Source: Euglena gracilis
Lineage: Eukaryota > Euglenida > Euglenophyceae > Euglenales
Assembly: GCA_039621445.1 (NCBI GenBank)
Contig: CP154954.1
Location: 44,619,847-44,683,846 of the forward strand
DNA: 64,000 bases
Direction of reading: 5' to 3'
Translations under genes and position numbers: made by a program
Part shown: positions 11,403 through 35,899 of the stretch, one piece after another
How positions within the stretch are numbered: the stretch's first letter is position 1
How the letters are laid out: each line of letters begins with the position of its first letter
Notes under the pieces: generated by a model
Told to the model about the DNA's origin: nothing
The model's database searches: none
The model's input: the letters and a program-made list of their open reading frames with translations, nothing else

Positions 11403-12103
11403 TTGTGGCTGGTGGGCGGGGAAGCCGCGACGCATTTTCATATGCTCCCACAAGGCAAGGGTGCAGACTTGGAAGAGGTGAGGGACGCAGTAGTCAAGCA
11501 CCACGACCTCTTCCAGTACCAGATGGTGGGCCCAATCCCTGCCATAACTTCTCTGTGGTGCATTGATTTGTGTTGGCCACTTGTAACAAATTAGCAAGGC
11601 CTCAACCACACCGCATTCCTGATGCAGTTGCTGAAGGATCTCCACCTTCCCATATGGAGACGACAAGGGATCGGGTTGTGCTTCTCCCACTCATATCGTG
11701 ACATTCAATTTAGGATGATGAGGACCCGACGCCCCAAGGGTATCTCTAAAGGAAAAGGCAGACCCAACGTCGATGTGTCAGATGAAGGTTCTATTCCAAT
11801 GCTCATCCCATGTCACATCGCTCAATGGACCGAAAGTTCCGAATTGAACACCTGTTTCGCATTGGATAAGTTCAATTCCTCTGCTGCTGGCGCGAAGGCA
11901 AAGCATCATGACATGGAAGACGTGTTTGCGAAGTGGGTGAAAGCTCGTCGCTCCGGGATCTCATTGTGACCAAAAGTATAGTGTTTGCGAAGATGACCAC
12001 TTTGGAACTGTGGAAAGTCGCTCCTGAACATCAAAACCCGAATTGGTGGGTTGCATTCCGCATTCCGCAAGTTTTCAACACACCGGATTGTGTCGTACAA
12101 GTG
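11403..12103 (+). pseudogene. Damaged ORF inside the hAT-like element
   Basis: Reads as protein (EEVRDAVVKHHDLFQYQMVG) to an in-frame TAG at about 11592, resumes in the same frame (HTAFLMQLLKDLHLPIWRR), then continues after a frameshift near 11945 in another frame (KMTTLELWKVAPEHQNPNWW) to a donor-like CAA|GTGCGT near 12101. Position inside the element suggests transposase or cargo remnant, but I recognise no hAT dimerisation motif. A competing - strand ORF over 11101-11690 is also open, so strand is not certain. Confidence 0.35.
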
Positions 12104-12500
12104 CGTTCACTTTCCATTTTCGGTGATTTTTTGCTTTTTTCCTAGGCGAGTGATCGTTGGCAAGCATGTGAGGCGGCCAAGGGTTTTTTGTGTATGGGTA
12201 TGTGTGCATTTTTTCCGTATTTAGAAAGGAAACTGTTTGTCATCTTTGTGGGCATGGTCGGTACAAGTTTTGGCGCAGGAAAAGTGGTGTGGCCCAGCAT
12301 CCAAACACATGACTTGCATTTCAATGCATGAAAAACCATGTGCAGTGTTCCTTGTTTGTTTGCTTCCATTTTTGTCGCCATAAGCTCCAAAGCTGCGCAA
12401 AAAAAAGTTAGGTGAATTGGGGTGTGCTCATGTGGTCGCAATTTACCTTGTTTTGCATATGCACATCATTTTATCTTGTTTATTGCTAATTTTTGTTGAA

Positions 12501-12566
12501 GTGCAGTTTTTTTTGCAGTTTTTTGCAGTTTTTTGCAGTTTTTTGCAGTTTTTTGCAGTGCAGTTT
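12501..12566. repeat. Right subterminal TTTTTTGCAG repeats
   Basis: Five or more tandem copies of the 10-mer shared with 11225-11310, in the same orientation. Confidence 0.75.
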
Positions 12567-12743
12567 TTGACCGGCCCGTGTGCAGTTTCTCCACCCCCCT
12601 GCCCTGGGGGGCAAAAATTGACCCCCCCCAAAAGGGTCAATTTTTTCCTCCGGCGCTTTGCGCCGAAATTTTTTTGCATTTTTGGCACATTTTTGCCCAA
12701 AAAGTGCCCAAAATGGCACTTTTGGTCGTTTTGGGGGGTCAAA

Positions 12744-12780
12744 AATTTTCGGCCCGGCGCTTCGCGCCGGGCCGAAAATT
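12744..12780. repeat. 17-bp-stem GC hairpin
   Basis: Perfect inverted repeat with arms AATTTTCGGCCCGGCGC and its complement around a TTC loop. It is the longest member of a recurrent hairpin class in this window. Confidence 0.8.
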
Positions 12781-12909
12781 CGGCCACCCTGACCGCGCAC
12801 CTGTTTAGGTGGGGGGGGGTGTCCCCCCCACCCCCCCCCTCCTGGCCCGCAGGGGGGGGGGGTCCGGACCACCCCCCCACCTGTCCTTATATCGAACCCT
12901 GGGTTGGCC

Positions 12910-13443
12910 TGCGTCGCCCATGTTCACATGCCATGTGGAGCGTGCCACGTGTTTGTCCAGCCACGCACTATGCTGCAGTCATCGCGAACAGCTGCAAATG
13001 GGATGACACGCAGCAAAACCAGAAATGAGGGGATGGGCCTTGTGGTCATATTAAACTTAAAAAGCCCAGTTCTGAGGAGTTTTCACCCAGTTCCAAGGCT
13101 TTTTTCCCATCACAAAATCATCATTAAAATAGAAAAATGGCCCCAAAATGGCTCGAAATGGTCGAAAACCGTCCGAAAATGGCTGCTTGATAGGCTGAAA
13201 TGGCGCCACTTTGCCTGGTGGGGTTCTAAACATCACCAGAAAATGGCCCTGTCCCAGAAAACCACATAGCGTGTTTAGGCATGTTTTGGAACATTTTCTG
13301 TGCATTTGGGACATTTTTAGCACATATTTGAGGCTGAATTTGGCGCATATCCCCCCCCCCTGCCTTGGGGGAATCGCGACAAGATTTTTTCTTTTTTAAA
13401 CCTGCAAGGGGGTCCAGCCTGACCCGAACTGGGGGTCACAGAA
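12910..13443. other. Non-coding spacer between two transposons
   Basis: AT-rich sequence with repeated AAAATGG words; no exon supported. Confidence 0.4.
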
Positions 13444-14331
13444 CTTAGGCGGCCGATTTCGCACTTAAGCTTTTTTTCGTTTGATTTGCGCACTTGCGCA
13501 AATTTACGATTTTTTTGATTCTGCTCTGTTTCGGCTGTGAAAGTCAGGGGGGTTTGAAAACACGTGAACGAGAGAGTGCAAAAAATGATCGAAATTCTGT
13601 TTTTGGCGGCATGACCCCCAGGATTTTGGCAAAAAATGGTGGTTTTGGGGGGTGTCGGGAAGGACTTTGTGGGCCCAAACCTACGGGACCCTGCCGGCCC
13701 ACCCTGAAAAAAACGCAAAAAAGCACCATAGGAACGGGACCTTTCCTGCCCCTGTTGCTTTTTGTGGCTGTGTCCCCGGGTGTGTCCGAGCTGCCGGCGG
13801 TGTGCGTCCTGGGTGTTTGCCGGACTGCTTTGCTTGCGGCGCCTTGGTGTGGTGTTTTGGGGCTGTTTGTTGATGTGCAGGGAGGAAGGTCCGGGGTGTG
13901 TGGGTGTGGTGTGACCAAGCCGGCGGGAAGGACGCTGGGGCAGGAAGGTGAGTGCGGGGTGTTTGGAAAGGGAAACACAGAGGAGGATGAAACAGGGTCC
14001 GCAGGGAATGAATGGAATGAAGCGGACGGGCGTCTCCCACCCGGCTTATACCCGGGATGCGCACAACCAGTTGTGTGGCAAAGAACCCTGCAGGAGAAGC
14101 CCAACACTGGAAGGACAAAATTACGTTTGATGCGCGCAATTGCGCGCACCAACATGTTTATGTTGATGCGCGCAATTGCGCAAATAAACACAAACATGTC
14201 CTTCAAGGATAAGGCTTGAGCACCAATGAACTGACGCTGCTGATAAACGGTGTGACAAAGAGGCCGTGACGGCACGGACCAATGGGGCATCCAGTTGGTG
14301 GGTTTGTCACACTGATTGTCAACGTGCATGC

Positions 14332-14440
14332 TTATGGGCGCAAATGCGCGCATCAAACACAAAACATGTTTATGTGCGCATTTGCGCAAATGCGCGCATC
14401 AAACGTGTTTTGTGTTTGATGCGCGCATTTGCGCCCATAA
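14332..14440. repeat. Nested inverted repeat around a 20-bp palindrome
   Basis: Arms 14332-14368 and 14404-14440 match at 36 of 37 positions. The 35-base spacer itself contains the perfect palindrome GCGCATTTGCGCAAATGCGC (14376-14395). Confidence 0.9.
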
Positions 14441-14497
14441 ACGCAAAGAAGAACGGTGTGACGGAAACACAGCCGTCAAACACTGACAGCGGAAGTG

Positions 14498-14643
14498 GTT
14501 TACTTGCGCATTTGCGCGCATCACGTTGTTTTATGGGCGCAAATGCGCAAATAAAACAGATGTAAATTGTTCAGTTTACATCTGTTTTATTTGCGCATTT
14601 GCGCCCATAAAACAACGTGATGCGCGCAAATGCGCAAATAAAC
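14498..14643. repeat. Near-perfect 69-bp inverted repeat
   Basis: Arms 14498-14566 and 14575-14643 match at 68 of 69 positions around the 8-base spacer TTGTTCAG; able to form a long hairpin or cruciform. Confidence 0.95.
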
Positions 14644-15614
14644 TACTAATGGAGGAGTAGTAAGTGACTTCATTCGGCCCCCCTACAGCCACCCTTAGTG
14701 GCTTCTGAGTGGGTTCAACCCAAATGACTACACCGTCCCCTCCGGCATATGGTGTTATTGTGCTGTTTTTGGACCATTGACAGGTCCGGCAAAAGATGGA
14801 GACATAGCATCTTTTGAAGGTGGGTGCACAGCCACCCAGTAACGGTGCACCTCCACCGGCACCAATTTTTGGGTCCCAAGGGCCCTGCGGCTGACCTGCG
14901 GCCTCGGCTCCGCTGCTGCAGCCCCATCAGCTGCTGATGCTTCAGCACCCAGCAGGCCGGCATCCACCTCCCCGGTGCAACAACACCCAGCTTTAGCGGC
15001 CACGTTATACCCCGCAACCGGGGTGTAAGACTGGGGGGACGACGTGGTGCCAGTGTATGGCAACCAACAGCCGGAGAGAGGTGGCCCTCAAGCACCCGTT
15101 ACTTTGGATGCAAGGAAGTGGTGAAGCTTTGCCCCTGCATTGGGTGCATCAAAGCGGTGGGACCCACTCCCCCCAAATTGTGCACAAAAACCAGTGTTTT
15201 TTTTACGTTTTTCAAAGGAAAAATGGCAAAGAAAACCATAAAACAGACTCCGGCCCGACACGTCCCGGGTATTTCAGGTGCCAAATTTTGTCTTCTTGTA
15301 ACGCAGTCCTGGTGCACAAAAGGTGTCCAACAGTCACAGGTCGTTTGCACGTCGTCAATTCATTACGTTTAACTGCCAAACGCATGACGCCAAAACAACA
15401 GGCTGTTCGGGCCGGGAAACAGCAGTGCAAATGTATACAAACAAGGCAGGCAAATTTTGGCCAGTCAGATGCCGTGTTCCAGTAAATACTCCACACTGCC
15501 TCTCACCACCAATTTCATCGCCACGTAATCTTGGCGCAAAGCAATGGTTGGCGTGAGGGATTGTGTTCGCCAGCCGTCACAGAGGAGGAGATGGCATCCC
15601 ACAACTCATGTGTT
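14644..15614. other. Element interior between palindrome clusters
   Basis: No supported exon; short ORFs on both strands lack codon bias or motif. Confidence 0.4.
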
Positions 15615-15708
15615 TTGATGTGCGCATTTGCGCAAATCAGCACACTTTGTTTATGTGCACTAAGGGCCCTACAAACACATTATTTTGAAGCGGTTTATTA
15701 AATGTTTG

Positions 15709-15734
15709 TGCGCGCATTTGCGCAAATGCGCGCA
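15709..15734. repeat. Perfect 26-bp palindrome
   Basis: Self-complementary sequence centred on TTTGCGCAAA with GCGCGC shoulders. Several imperfect relatives follow up to 16050. Confidence 0.9.
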
Positions 15735-16651
15735 TCAACAAAAGTGTGTTTATTTGCGCAATTGCGCGCACCAACACGTCCACCACGTTTTTAAACCTTC
15801 TAGTTCATGGTCCTTAAGATGTCTTTTAACATGGAAGGAAAACGTACGTGTTTGGTGGGCGCAAATGCGCCCATCAAACACATTTGGTGGTGCGCGCATT
15901 TGCGCAAATGCGCACATAAACAAATTTGTTGGTGCGCGCACTGGCGCCCATAAACACGTCATTTTAACATCATCGGTTTACGTTTTATTTGCGCAAATGC
16001 GCCCATAAACACAATTGTTTTTAATTGCGCAATTGCGCACATAAACACACATCAATTGCGTGACGACTGGCTCACGTAGTCTGTGTGCCTGTGGTGTTGT
16101 TATCTAATGAGTCTCAGTGTGTTCTCACCGGCGGCGGCAGTGTCACAGCCAGTTCAGCCAGCACGTCAGCACCGTTTCCAAGTGTCGTCACAAGGGGTGT
16201 GTGCCTCTCCCCCGTTTGATGTACAACAGCACCAGTCTCACCCCCAGCCCTATTCACGCCACCTGGCAAGCAGCACCTGCACACCAGACCACTGGGAGTT
16301 AATCCCCTCCAATACGGGGGTGTAACAGGTCTTAAATCGTGTTCCGGCTGTCAGGGTACAGGGTCCCAGGGGTTACAAAAAAATCGTGGATTTGCGCAAT
16401 TGCGCAAATCAAAAGGAAAAAAGCTTAAGTGCGAATTCGGCCGCCTAAGAGAAGGGGTCCATTTCTTGCGTGATGTTTTTATCATTGGGCTCCATGTGCT
16501 GCGATATGAGGTTGCCACCCAGGCTTCTGCTCAGTTTTCAGGTGCAGGGAATCCCTTATGAACAAAATTTTCACTGGTAAAAAGGGCATTTTGAGGGTTT
16601 CAGGCTGTCACCTCAAGATTTTGTCTCAGACATTGCTACCCAGCTGGGTTT

Positions 16652-16672
16652 TTTTTTTTTTTTTTTTTTTTT

Positions 16673-16738
<66 letters not shown>

Positions 16739-16755
16739 TTTCTTTTTTTTTTTTT
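16652..16755. repeat. Poly-T tract, about 100 bases
   Basis: Nearly pure T interrupted by single G/C bases, flanked on both sides by copies of CAGGCTGTCACCTCAAGATT (16600 and 16757), so the tract lies inside a short direct duplication. Confidence 0.9.
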
Positions 16756-17510
16756 CAGGCTGTCACCTCAAGATTTTGTCTCAGACATTGCTACCAGCTG
16801 GAGGTGTGTCTTTTTTTGCTTTGCAGTTTTGCGGCACTGTTCAGGGGGTCCAGCCAGCAACCCTTTCCAGCCGCCGGGCTGGACCCACCACCCCCCCCCT
16901 CCAGGCCCCAAAGCAATCCCATGGTCAAGCCATGGTCGAGTGACGCCAAGTGACGACCCCCCCCAATTGGGGTAACCCCCCCCCTAATAGTAGGGCATGC
17001 CCTCTACAAGAGCAGGGTCCAAATAGTAGAGCAGCCCCCCTCTGGCGAAGCGACTTGTCCACTACAAGAGCACCCCCTGGAAAACCAATGGAAGCAGAAG
17101 CAAGGCACGCCATTCCATGTGATTGTGGCAAGGTTTGTAACTTGCCTGAAAAAGGCAAGCTTCCCAGAGCTCAGCGGCTGAACAATTCCTCCAACCTCGG
17201 CTGCCGTTTGCGCTTGGCTGCCGGTTTAGGTGGAGGAAGGGAGGCTGAGGGGACCGGAAACTGACTGGGTGCTGGAACGCTGTAGGAAAATGTGTGTGAG
17301 GTCCACTACAAGAGCAGGGTCCAAATAGAAGAGCACCCCCTCTCTGGCGAAGCGAGCGTCCACTACAAGAGCACCCGCTCTACAATTAGGGGGGGTTACA
17401 ACAACGTTTTGTTCCACACACCAGATGTGCGTGCCCGGCGCACATTTTGTCCGGGTGGGCGGCTGGCCTGGCCCCCTCGCCCTCTCCCTCCCGCAGACCC
17501 CCGGCCGGCG

Positions 17511-30162
<12,652 letters not shown>

Positions 30163-30734
30163 GCCTGCGGCGGCGGCGGCGCGGCCTGCCCCCTCCCCCC
30201 CTTCCCGGCAGGGGGCGGGGGAGGCGTTGAGGCACGCACTCTGACTAAATATTTCATACCCCTCCTTTGAGAGTCCTTTGCGGGCAGAGGAGTTGGTTTC
30301 CTTTTCCCGGGGTTGGGGGCCACCCACAGAAGTCTCAGGGGCATGACCATTTAGTTCCCCTGTGCCCCCCAACGTCCAACGACCCCTTCCCCCCGGTCAG
30401 AGAACAGAGGTTGCCGGGGGGCACAACGCCCTGGCCTGTCCCGCCAAATTCGCAATGCGTTTTTATTTTGGTTGTATTCGTTGGGTGGTTTTTGCAGTGA
30501 ACGCAAAATGGGCGTTGCCTTTCTCCCACCCCCTGCGGCACCTTTCGGCTGGCCTCCGTGTCGGCCGGCGTTGCCCCCACCCCCGTCCGCATCGATGCCC
30601 TGCCCACGGCTGGCCGCCGAAGGGAAGCGAAGGGAAGGGGGAACGGATCTGCGGGTCACACCGCCTCACCTCACTGCAGGGGCCCAATGCACGCACACGA
30701 GTGTGTCCTCCAGGTTGCCAGTTGAAACAGGCTG

Positions 30735-30905
30735 ACACATAATCACTTGACTCATTGCTTGACATCGCAAGAAGAGGAAAAATCTGAAAAAGAGCAGGGG
30801 GGGGAATTAAGTATTTGGGGCTTTGCCCTAATAATTGCACAGTGCCCCATAGGTGCACCCCTTGGGTCTGAAACTTCGTCCTTGAAATGTGCACACCCGT
30901 GCACT
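30735..30905. repeat. Repeat R3, partial copy
   Basis: TTGACA..ATCACTTGACTC..GCTTTGCCCTAATAA layout shared with 39150-39320 and 49466-49640. Confidence 0.65.
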
Positions 30906-33028
30906 TTTTTGGGGGGGTCCATGGTCTCAGCAGAAGTTTGTGTTCATGACAGGAGTGTTCATTGTGTGTGCCTTTTTTTTGGTTGTTTTTTTTGCGGTTC
31001 TTGTCGTGTTTTTGAACTGCAGTATAACCTTCCCATGAGCACACCTCCCCCAGGGGGGTCCTTTTGGGTGTCTGGTGTGTCTTACTGGAAATCCCCCACA
31101 GGCAGCCGTCACCCGGGCTGATTTGCCAGGTGACCACTTCCCAGGGTTGGTGGGCACTTGGAATCCCTCCACCTGCCCGCCTCTGGCACGGCCTTGCCGG
31201 TCTGCCGTGCCCGCCCCCAACGCCAGCCCCGACGACTGCTGCCGCCCGGTGGCCAGGGGGTGGCCAGGGCAGGGGGTGCCCTGGGACCGGGACCCCGGGG
31301 GGGGGGGGGGGGGGCTGAACCAACCCAATGGGAACGTGGCCAAACCCTGCCGGTGGCCCCACCGCCTCCCAGCCCTCGACCTCACTGCAGTCAGACACCG
31401 CACCCGGTAGGCTGCCAGGGAGGAGGGCCGGACTGTGGCCAATGCTGGGGGGGGGACATTCATCAGGGGGGCATTTATCCCTTTTCTGCGTATTCTTATT
31501 TGCTGTGTTCCATGTTTTCCCTTTTTGGGGAGGAACAGAGGAGGTTGCGGGACGGTAAGAGTCAGAAAACACCCCAAGAGAGGTTGCAAATTGAAAGTCA
31601 AATCCCAAATTAAGGTTCCATTTGGGTTGTTGGGGGAGTCGAATCTCTCACTTTTTTGCAAAATTCCGTATAGTCCTGTTTAACAGAATTTCGATTTATT
31701 AATTAATTGCAATTGAACCATTTGGTGTCACTTTGGGCTGACTTCATTCATGTTAAATCGGCTATTTTTAGGTCATCTGGGCCATCTTGGGGCACTTTTG
31801 GGGCATTTTGGTCCAGTATTTCAGGCCCTATTCCTTTCCAATTTGGAATGGATGCCCACAGCAGCTATTTTTTCACTTGTCCTCCGCATTTTTTACGCAC
31901 AATCCCACATGAGTACCGCTTAATCCCGCGTAATTCCAAAAAAAAAATATCCGCACCATCCCCCCCCCTGTTGCTCCCGCCAGCACCATATTTTTTTACT
32001 TCGACCTGGCGCCGGTTCACGAGCCCCGGAATGATTGAATGCTGAATCCGTCACGGAACCTGGGGACGGGGCAACCAGCGGTCCGGTCCTCCGGCCCCCG
32101 TCGAGGCTGGCGAGTTCCCCCTCCGCCCATCGCATCGTTGCCTGCCTCCTCTGCTGGCCTCTCGCATCGCGGCCTCCCCCCTCCGACCCCCCTCCCTGCC
32201 GATCCCCGGCCTGGGCCGTCGGGCTGGCAGTCCCCCCCCCCCATTTGCCTCAAGTGGTGTATCGTTCTGCTGGATACCGGTGGGGTCCCCCGATGGTTCC
32301 ACCCTCGCCCCCCATCCCCCTCGGCGCCATTTTGGGTTGGCTCGCATGGCCGCCCGCCGTGCCCCGGAAGCCATAGCGGAGCGGAAGTGGCCCCGTAGAG
32401 TCTTGGGGGGGGGGGGCTGCGGGGGTGGGGGGACAAGCGGCCGGGGGTTTGCCGGGCCGGTTGCCGCGCTGCCGCTCCCCTGTGTCGGGGGGCTTCCCGC
32501 CGGGGCCCTCCCAGGCGGGGCGCCCGTTGGGCTGCCCTCCGTGGCCCCTGGCTCCTCCCTCCTTCTTTGTCCGGCGCTACACGGCGCTGCCCCGCCCGGG
32601 GGAATTCCCCACCACTCCACGGCGGCCACGCAACCCACCAGACTTCTTTTTGAGTCAGAAGACCCCCCCCGGGGGGGGGGGGTGGGTGGGTGGGTGGGTC
32701 CGGGACGGACCCTGCGCCGGAGGCGCCGGGTATACCTTTCGGCGCAAAGCACCGAAATTTTTTGAAAATTGCCTTCAACGGGCCCGATTTGGGGGGTCCC
32801 CCCCCGGGGGGGGCCGCGCCGCCCTGGGTGGGTGGGGGGGACCCCCCCTCCCCATCCCGGGGGTCTTAAAAAGAAGCCTGCAACCCGCCCCCTCGAAGTA
32901 TGGGGCCCCTATGGGTCAAGGGTTTGGGTCAATTTTGTTCCAGCCAGCCCAAATTTTCAGTCTCTGAGCCCCCCCCCCCCTCGTTGTCATGCAATTCGCT
33001 GCTCCGCGCACCTGCTTTGCACACGCAC

Positions 33029-33117
33029 ACACAACGCACCACACCACACCACACCACACCACACCACACCACACCACACCACACCACACCACACCACACC
33101 ACACCACACCACATACA
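33029..33117. repeat. (CACAC)n 5-bp satellite
   Basis: About seventeen CACAC/ACCAC units. Confidence 0.95.
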
Positions 33118-33762
33118 ACACAAACAACACAACTGGCGCACACGCACACTGACACATTAACATTCTCACTCGCTCACCCCACACTCATTTGCTCATTCAC
33201 ATTCAACTTCACTCACTCATTCACCCACTCATTCATTGAAGCACTCGCACACTCACTCACTCATCCACACTCATTCATTCACTCACACATTCACTCATGC
33301 GCACTCCTCCACCCAGCATGCTTGCACTCATACGCACACACACACATCCCTCCCCACAATGCATGTACACACATGCACCGAACACACACAGGATGGGAAT
33401 CCTCCTGCCCAGCCCCTGGGCTTCGCAATTCTCTCCCACCCCACCCCCACACTGCCAAGTGGGTGCTGCTCTCTGCACAGCTGCCCAGCAGCGTGTTCCG
33501 TGTGCGGTGTTCCCCTGGATTGTGGCCGACGTCCTTCTTGGTGCTCTCTGGGGAGGAGGCACACAGAAGGTTTGCAGTTTGAAGTTGATTTGCATCATAG
33601 CATAGTGTGTTTGCATTTACATCGCAGCAGAGTATGATCATATTTACACCGCAATGTCGTACCCTCCCCACCCTCCGGGAAATTGTCCTCCCCGGGAAAC
33701 TGTCCTCACCCCCTGTGGCCGCTAACCTGTCCTCATAGGGACCTGTGTCCTACCCTTGTACT

Positions 33763-34080
33763 AAGGCGGCGCATCTCGCACTTAAGCTTTTTTTTTGGTT
33801 GGTGTGCGCATTTTTGCACACGTCCAGAATTTTTACTTTGGCGTTAAATGAGGTGAGAGCGAGAGGGAGCACGATTGGACAGAATCCGAGTGAATTACCA
33901 TTTTTGGCCCCAGCTCTCCCAGGAATTACGTGTTTTTTGCAGGTTTTTTTTTGTGGTCGGAATGACACGAAAACCCCCGGACCTATCCCCTCAAAATGGC
34001 CAAAATGGGGGGGAACACTGGGGAAAAAAGCCAAAATCCCGGGACCGCAACCTCTCCTTCCTTTGTGGGAACGACATTTT
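33763..34080. repeat. Interspersed repeat R2, copy 2
   Basis: Starts CTAAGGCGGCGCATCTCGCA, continuing into CTTAAGC and poly-T, very close to the TIR start of the 13444-16449 element; aligns with 19667 and 43983. Confidence 0.75.
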
Positions 34081-34490
34081 TTACGCAAGACCAGATTGCC
34101 AAAAACGTCAGCGTTCTGCAGGTTTGGAGATGGAAGCAGGGATTTTGACAGAGGATGCCTGAGAGCAGGCGTCACCCCAGCATATGGCAAAACATCCAGC
34201 ATATGTGTTTCGAACCCTCCAATGGCTGTCTCATTAATTTAGGATGTTGACTGAACGATTTAGGGAGGTGTGCCGAAGCCTAAAACGATACCCTTGGCTG
34301 TGTCAGAAATCGGTGGTCGGTGTGGGCAAATGCGCAATGGACGGTGTGCGCACCAACCATCTGCCTAACTGTGAAAAGGGCCATGTGTGCCAGCCGCAAT
34401 TGGGGTGTTTGTGAAATTGCACAAGTGGGTGTTTTTTTGTGCAAATGTGAAAAGTCTGTTTGTTCGGTTTGCGCAGCTGCGCACACCAAC

Positions 34491-34617
34491 CAGGCTGTGT
34501 TTTAGTCGGGTGCCGACCCCACCCCGGGAGGGGGGGGGGGGGTGCCTGCCTGGGCAGGCACCACTGGGCAGGCACTCCAGACCCCCCCCCCGGCCGGGGT
34601 GGGTAAAAAACAGCCTG
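34491..34617. mobile_element. 127-bp hAT-type MITE, family 2
   Basis: Starts CAGGCTGTGTTTTAGTCGGG and ends TAAAAAACAGCCTG; perfect 8-bp duplication ACACCAAC at 34483-34490 and 34618-34625. The centre contains repeats of GTGCCTGCCTGGGCAGGCAC. Confidence 0.9.
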
Positions 34618-34625
34618 ACACCAAC

Positions 34626-35899
34626 CACTTGTGCCAGTGAGCACACGTGCCGTTTAGAAGGTGCGGCACCACAGCAGTTTGGAAATACTAAATGCGAGTT
34701 ATTTTGCACAATTTCAGTACAACTAAAGGACCAGCCCGCGGGCTTGAATTTGGGCCATTGGCAATTGAGCATGTGAAAAACCATTTCTTAGCTCCTGAAA
34801 CAGCAAAATGAACGGCACTTGCAGTTTTTGTCCTGAAAAACTGATTTCAAAGGTGCCCTCCACCCCTATTTGTTTAGTTCGACAATGAGGCACAGTACGT
34901 TGGCAAAAAGGAAAATGGGCGTGTCAGCTGGCTTGAGGATCCCTGTGTTCAGGTTGCCAATGCAATACACTGACACGCTTCATTTGACCCTCTCAGACAT
35001 ATTTTACAACACCACCACTTTGAGCACAACACTGCACACGCTGCTCTTCTCCCTTCCCGTTCTTCTCTTGTCTCAGAAGTCAGCAAAAAGAAAAACCTCC
35101 CAACCTCTGTCTCTTTTGGCACATCGGGGGGGGGGGGTCTGCGGTCCTGGAGGGCTCCCGCATCGGACCTGGGGGGGGGGTTGTGGGCAGACCCTAGGGT
35201 CTGCCCACGGTCGCCAAAGGTCGCTATGGGTATTTCCTACTCAGTCTTTTTTGCATTGTAGCGGCGTAGGCAACTGTTCCAGGGCCCTAAAAAAAAAAAT
35301 CCCTTGTGTGTGCAACACCTTTTGTGTGTATGTTGCGCTAATTTGCCGTGGAGCGCATTTTTTGACATCGACCCACCCACGACCTTTGGCGACCATGGCG
35401 ACCTTTGGCGACCCTAGGGTCTGCCCACAACCCCCCCCCCCCCAGGCCAAATCTACCCCCCGTCCTGGAGCACCCATGGGAAGGTCGACGATCGTGGGAA
35501 GTGTGCGGGCAGTTGCCACCGATGCCCTGTTTAGCCCAATGGGCCCCCATCCAGTCTGAGGGGAGGGGGGCCTTCTTCCAACCTCAACCCCCTCCCCCCC
35601 CCATCAACGAGTTTGATTTCTTTTCGGAAAATGCCCTCAGCGGCCCAGCAGTTAGATTGTGGGGGGTCCCTGGGGGGGGGCACACGGCGCCTCCTCTGTG
35701 GTCTTGAGAAGAAGCGTGGGGGTGAGCAGCGTTTGCGGAATGTCCTCCTCCCACGTCCCGGCGCCCCCCCTGAGTCGGCCCCGCTTGCCATCCGACACGG
35801 GCCTCCTCCGACGGGGGGAGGAGGCCGGCGGCGCGAGTGACAGACAGAAGGAGGACAGCGGCACTGCGCGGGGTCCTCCGCCGCAGGGCCCGTTGCCAA
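34626..35899. other. Upstream region of protease B
   Basis: No exon supported. Two GACCCTAGGGTCTGCCCAC segments (35190-35210, 35409-35427) are direct/inverted repeats. Confidence 0.35.

Larger units (their letters stand above)
11078..12901. mobile_element. hAT-like DNA transposon, family 1, degenerate long copy
   Basis: Terminal inverted repeat CAGGGTTCGATATA at 11078 and TATATCGAACCCTG ending at 12901. Flanks GGTTAGCC (11070-11077) and GGTTGGCC (12902-12909) are an 8-bp target duplication with one mismatch; length and CAGGG termini fit the hAT superfamily. Subterminal blocks of the 10-mer TTTTTTGCAG occur near both ends (11225-11310, 12501-12566), as expected for transposase-binding sites. 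Each end also carries a poly-G/poly-C segment with CCTGGCCCGCAGGG. The interior holds a damaged ORF. It sits 34 bp after the inferred stop of gene U. Confidence 0.8.
13444..16449. mobile_element. 3.0-kb TIR element packed with GCGC palindromes
   Basis: Left arm 13444-13503 and right arm 16390-16449 are inverted copies with about 56 of 60 matches, starting CTTAGGCGGCCGA and running through CGCACTTAAGCTTTTTT to TTTGCGCAA. The same 4 bases, AGAA, flank both ends and may be the target duplication. Inside are many copies of TTTGCGCAAATGCGC-type words arranged as nested palindromes (14126-14645, 15615-16050). ORFs of 240-280 codons inside 13494-14389 exist on both strands but have no recognisable transposase motif and low credibility. 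Probably a non-autonomous DNA transposon; superfamily not assigned. Confidence 0.8.
30163..34490. other. Intergenic region between protease A and B
   Basis: No convincing exon chain. G/C-rich islands at 30520-30610, 31170-31440 and 32040-32660 have scattered open frames; 31370-31440 resembles 48285-48360 around CAGACACCG..CCCGGT.GGCTGCC. Possibly remnants of a third duplicated gene. Confidence 0.35.

Noticed and set aside
13494-14389. 241-codon + and 281-codon - ORFs in the TIR element
   Set aside because: Overlapping on both strands, run through palindromes, no transposase motif; not called as genes.
14126-16050. CRISPR array or integron attachment sites from repeated GCGC palindromes
   Set aside because: Spacing is irregular, orientation alternates, and the setting is a eukaryotic TIR element without cas or integrase genes.
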